Part shown: piece after piece, positions 6,416 to 7,587 of the stretch
Layout: each line of letters begins with the position of its first letter
How positions within the stretch are numbered: the first letter of the stretch is position 1
Assembly: GCA_013812995.1 (NCBI GenBank)
Contig: JACCSL010000247.1
Span: forward strand, 1-7,587
DNA: 7,587 nucleotides
Direction: 5' to 3'
Source: Ardenticatenales bacterium
GTDB taxonomy: Bacteria; Chloroflexota; Anaerolineae; Ardenticatenales; Ardenticatenaceae
Made by a program: the position numbers and the translations under genes
Notes under the pieces: generated by a model
Told to the model about the DNA's origin: nothing
Database searches by the model: none
What the model saw: only the letters and a program-made list of their open reading frames with translations

Positions 6416-6808
6416 CTAACACCTGTGATAAGTTCGCCTATCTCCCCGCGCTCGAGGCGCGGGAGCTTGCGGCGGGCTTACGCCTGTCAGACCAAAGGCG
6501 AGAGGAAGCTGACCACTCGCGGCGGACCAGATGAAGCCCAGCGGCCCCAAAATCTTGCCCAGAAGCCCGATGACGATGAAATGACGGTGGCGAACCGGAA
6601 AGCGTGCCACCCACCAGTAGGCCGGGGCATAGACCAGCACGAACATGCCCACCACCTGCCAGAGCGGCAGATAGGTCGGGAGCGGTGCGCCGATCAGGCG
6701 GAAGAACAGGTCGGGGAAGAGCCCGTTGAGCGCGCCCCATAGAAAATTATAGATCGCTGCCGCGTAAAACCAGGGGTGGTAGCGTGCCAGCGCGCTCTCT
6801 GCGTCCAT
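6416..6808 (-). pseudogene. Small membrane protein gene, 5' part, interrupted by the IS element
   Basis: The gene starts with ATG 6808-6806, preceded by GGTGAG, 4 nt after the deacetylase stop. Native sequence runs to 6486 (107 codons plus 2 bases). Translation then continues into the element, adding a 22-residue foreign tail (GVSPPQAPAPRARGDRRTYH and two more) and stopping at 6416. The intact protein would be 138 aa with four membrane segments, about residues 13-31, 47-66, 77-97 and 101-121. The truncated 130-aa product loses the last half of segment four and the C-terminus, including NDLIWWP. I recognise it only as a small integral membrane protein of unknown function. Its rest lies at 4329-4236. 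A longer upstream frame, to 6994, is a shadow of the deacetylase gene. Confidence 0.88.
6442..6465 (-). other. Left-end (LE) imperfect hairpin of the element
   Basis: The minus strand reads GCAAG then CTCCCGCGC-CTCGA-GCGCGG-G-GAG. This is a 9-bp stem with a short loop and one extrahelical G (6445). It sits 20 nt inside the element tip at 6485. The AAG before the stem and the single bulged base on the 3' arm match the design of the right-end hairpin. Confidence 0.7.
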
Positions 6809-6812
6809 CTGA

Positions 6813-7587
6813 TTACTCACCCGGCGGCTCCACCGTTTCGCCCAGCGGATGAATATCCCGGATACGCTTGAGCAGAGGGCGAATATCGGGCTCGTTCTGG
6901 GTGGGGCCGGGGCCAATGGGGTCCGCCAGCAGGGGACGGTCCAGCAGCCCGAGCATCGTCGCGTGCAGACCGTGGGCGACGGCATCCAGGTCATAGCCGC
7001 CCTCCAGGATGACGGCGATGGGGGCGCTGACCGCCGCCGCCGCCGCGCGCAGCCGTCCGGCCATCTCGTGGTAGCCCTTGATGGTCAATTTCATCCCGGC
7101 CAGCGGGTCGCGCCAGTGGGCATCGAAGCCTGCCGAGAGCAAAATCAACTGGGGGCGGAAGGTGGCGATGACAGGCTCGATGAGACTCTCGAAGATTAGT
7201 CGGTAGCTCTCATCCCCGTAGCCAGGCGCGAGCGGTACGTTCAGCGTGGTTCCATGCCCCTGACCGTGGCCCTGCTGCTCCCAGTGCCCGGTACCCGGCC
7301 AGAAGGGGAATTGGTGAATCGAGATGAAGAAGAGGCGCGGCTCCTGGTAGAAGATATCCTGGGTGCCGTTGCCATGATGCACGTCCCAGTCCAGAATCAA
7401 GATGCGCTCCAGCCCGTGAGCATCAAAGGCGTGCTGGGCGGCGACGGCCACATTGTTGAAGAGACAGAAGCCCATCGCGCGGTCTGGCGTCGCGTGGTGT
7501 CCTGGCGGCCGGACGAGCGCCGTGACCGCCTCAGCGCCCTCCAGGGCCGCATCGACGGAGGCAATGGCCGCGCCCGCTGCATAGCAT
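6813..7587 (-). CDS. HDAC-like deacetylase (class II / AcuC-AphA superfamily), 5' end outside window
   Basis: The visible 257 residues belong to the zinc-dependent histone-deacetylase superfamily, which in bacteria removes acetyl or other acyl groups from amines such as acetyl-lysine or acetylpolyamines. In order: RPPGHHATPDRAMGFCLFNN with the catalytic His pair (visible 30-31), DWDVHHGNGTQ with zinc ligands D68 and H70, the third ligand D155 in GFDAH, and the catalytic tyrosine Y198 in EGGYD. The frame is open to the right edge, so the true start is beyond 7587; about 80-110 N-terminal residues are probably missing. The ATG at 7475 is not the start, because the GHH motif lies upstream of it. 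The substrate cannot be told. It heads the cluster deacetylase - membrane protein - UDG. Confidence 0.93.
   Translation of the reverse strand, partial: CYAAGAAIASVDAALEGAEAVTALVRPPGHHATPDRAMGFCLFNNVAVAAQHAFDAHGLERILILDWDVHHGNGTQDIFYQEPRLFFISIHQFPFWPGTGHWEQQGHGQGHGTTLNVPLAPGYGDESYRLIFESLIEPVIATFRPQLILLSAGFDAHWRDPLAGMKLTIKGYHEMAGRLRAAAAAVSAPIAVILEGGYDLDAVAHGLHATMLGLLDRPLLADPIGPGPTQNEPDIRPLLKRIRDIHPLGETVEPPGE

Larger units (their letters stand above)
4330..6485 (-). mobile_element. IS200/IS605-family element, IS1341-like (tnpB and HTH gene, no tnpA)
   Basis: The borders come from the split host gene: minus-strand flank ...GGTCTGAC ends at 6486 and ...CAACGATCTG resumes at 4329. Only a shared 'AC' leaves the junction ambiguous by 2 nt. 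The element is about 2156 bp, with no inverted termini and no target duplication. The left end (6485) starts AGGCGTAAG and has its hairpin 20 nt inside. The right end finishes GGAGTGTCAC, 8 nt past its hairpin. These distances match known IS608-type ends. The cargo is tnpB (minus) and an XRE-like gene (plus) separated by a shared control region. With no HUH tyrosine transposase present, movement must depend on a TnpA encoded elsewhere. Confidence 0.88.

Noticed and set aside
6435..6485. Solo right end or second IS remnant near the HTH gene
   Set aside because: The hairpin first looked like a separate end. The exact reading-frame continuity between 6486 and 4329 shows it is the left end of the same element as tnpB.
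6809..6994. Longer start for the membrane protein (from 6994)
   Set aside because: The extra 62 residues are the deacetylase gene read in another frame; ATG 6808 directly after the deacetylase stop is the natural start.

Overview
The window is GC-rich bacterial chromosome with genes packed on the minus strand. The gene types, the start-codon use (TTG, GTG and ATG) and the C-terminus of the small membrane protein suggest a Chloroflexota-like bacterium, perhaps Ktedonobacteria-related. That placement is inference from protein style; no marker gene is present.

Layout from left to right. Positions 1-191 (minus) hold the N-terminus of a MarR-like regulator, directly behind and probably co-transcribed with glgP, an alpha-glucan phosphorylase (204-2759, minus). 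Positions 2841-3582 hold a low-GC orphan gene (plus) bracketed by two inverted copies of a composite repeat: a heptamer array on the left and two 28-bp units on the right. Positions 3584-4216 (minus) encode a family-4 uracil-DNA glycosylase. From 6813 to the right edge (minus) lies a class II HDAC-like amidohydrolase, cut by the window end.

Between the glycosylase and the deacetylase sits an IS200/IS605-family (IS1341-like) element at 4330-6485. It carries tnpB (minus, RuvC and zinc-finger residues intact) with its omegaRNA region, and a divergent small XRE/HTH regulator (6075-6335, plus) where tnpA would often be. No tnpA is visible. The borders are fixed nearly to the base because the element splits a gene: the membrane-protein reading frame stops at 6486 and resumes at 4329. 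Joining the two parts gives an uninterrupted 138-aa protein without any target duplication, as expected for single-strand HUH-type insertion. Both ends carry an imperfect hairpin with one extrahelical base. Before insertion the order deacetylase - membrane protein - UDG formed one tight minus-strand cluster (gaps of 4 and 19 nt).

The most interesting unit is the TnpB/omegaRNA module with its own divergent HTH gene. The shared control region has a good sigma70-type promoter for tnpB bracketed by a 9-bp inverted repeat, and a leader whose ribosome-binding site lies inside a perfect palindrome. This suggests a regulated, tnpA-less TnpB element for which target-adjacent motif, guide and empty target can all be read from the window.
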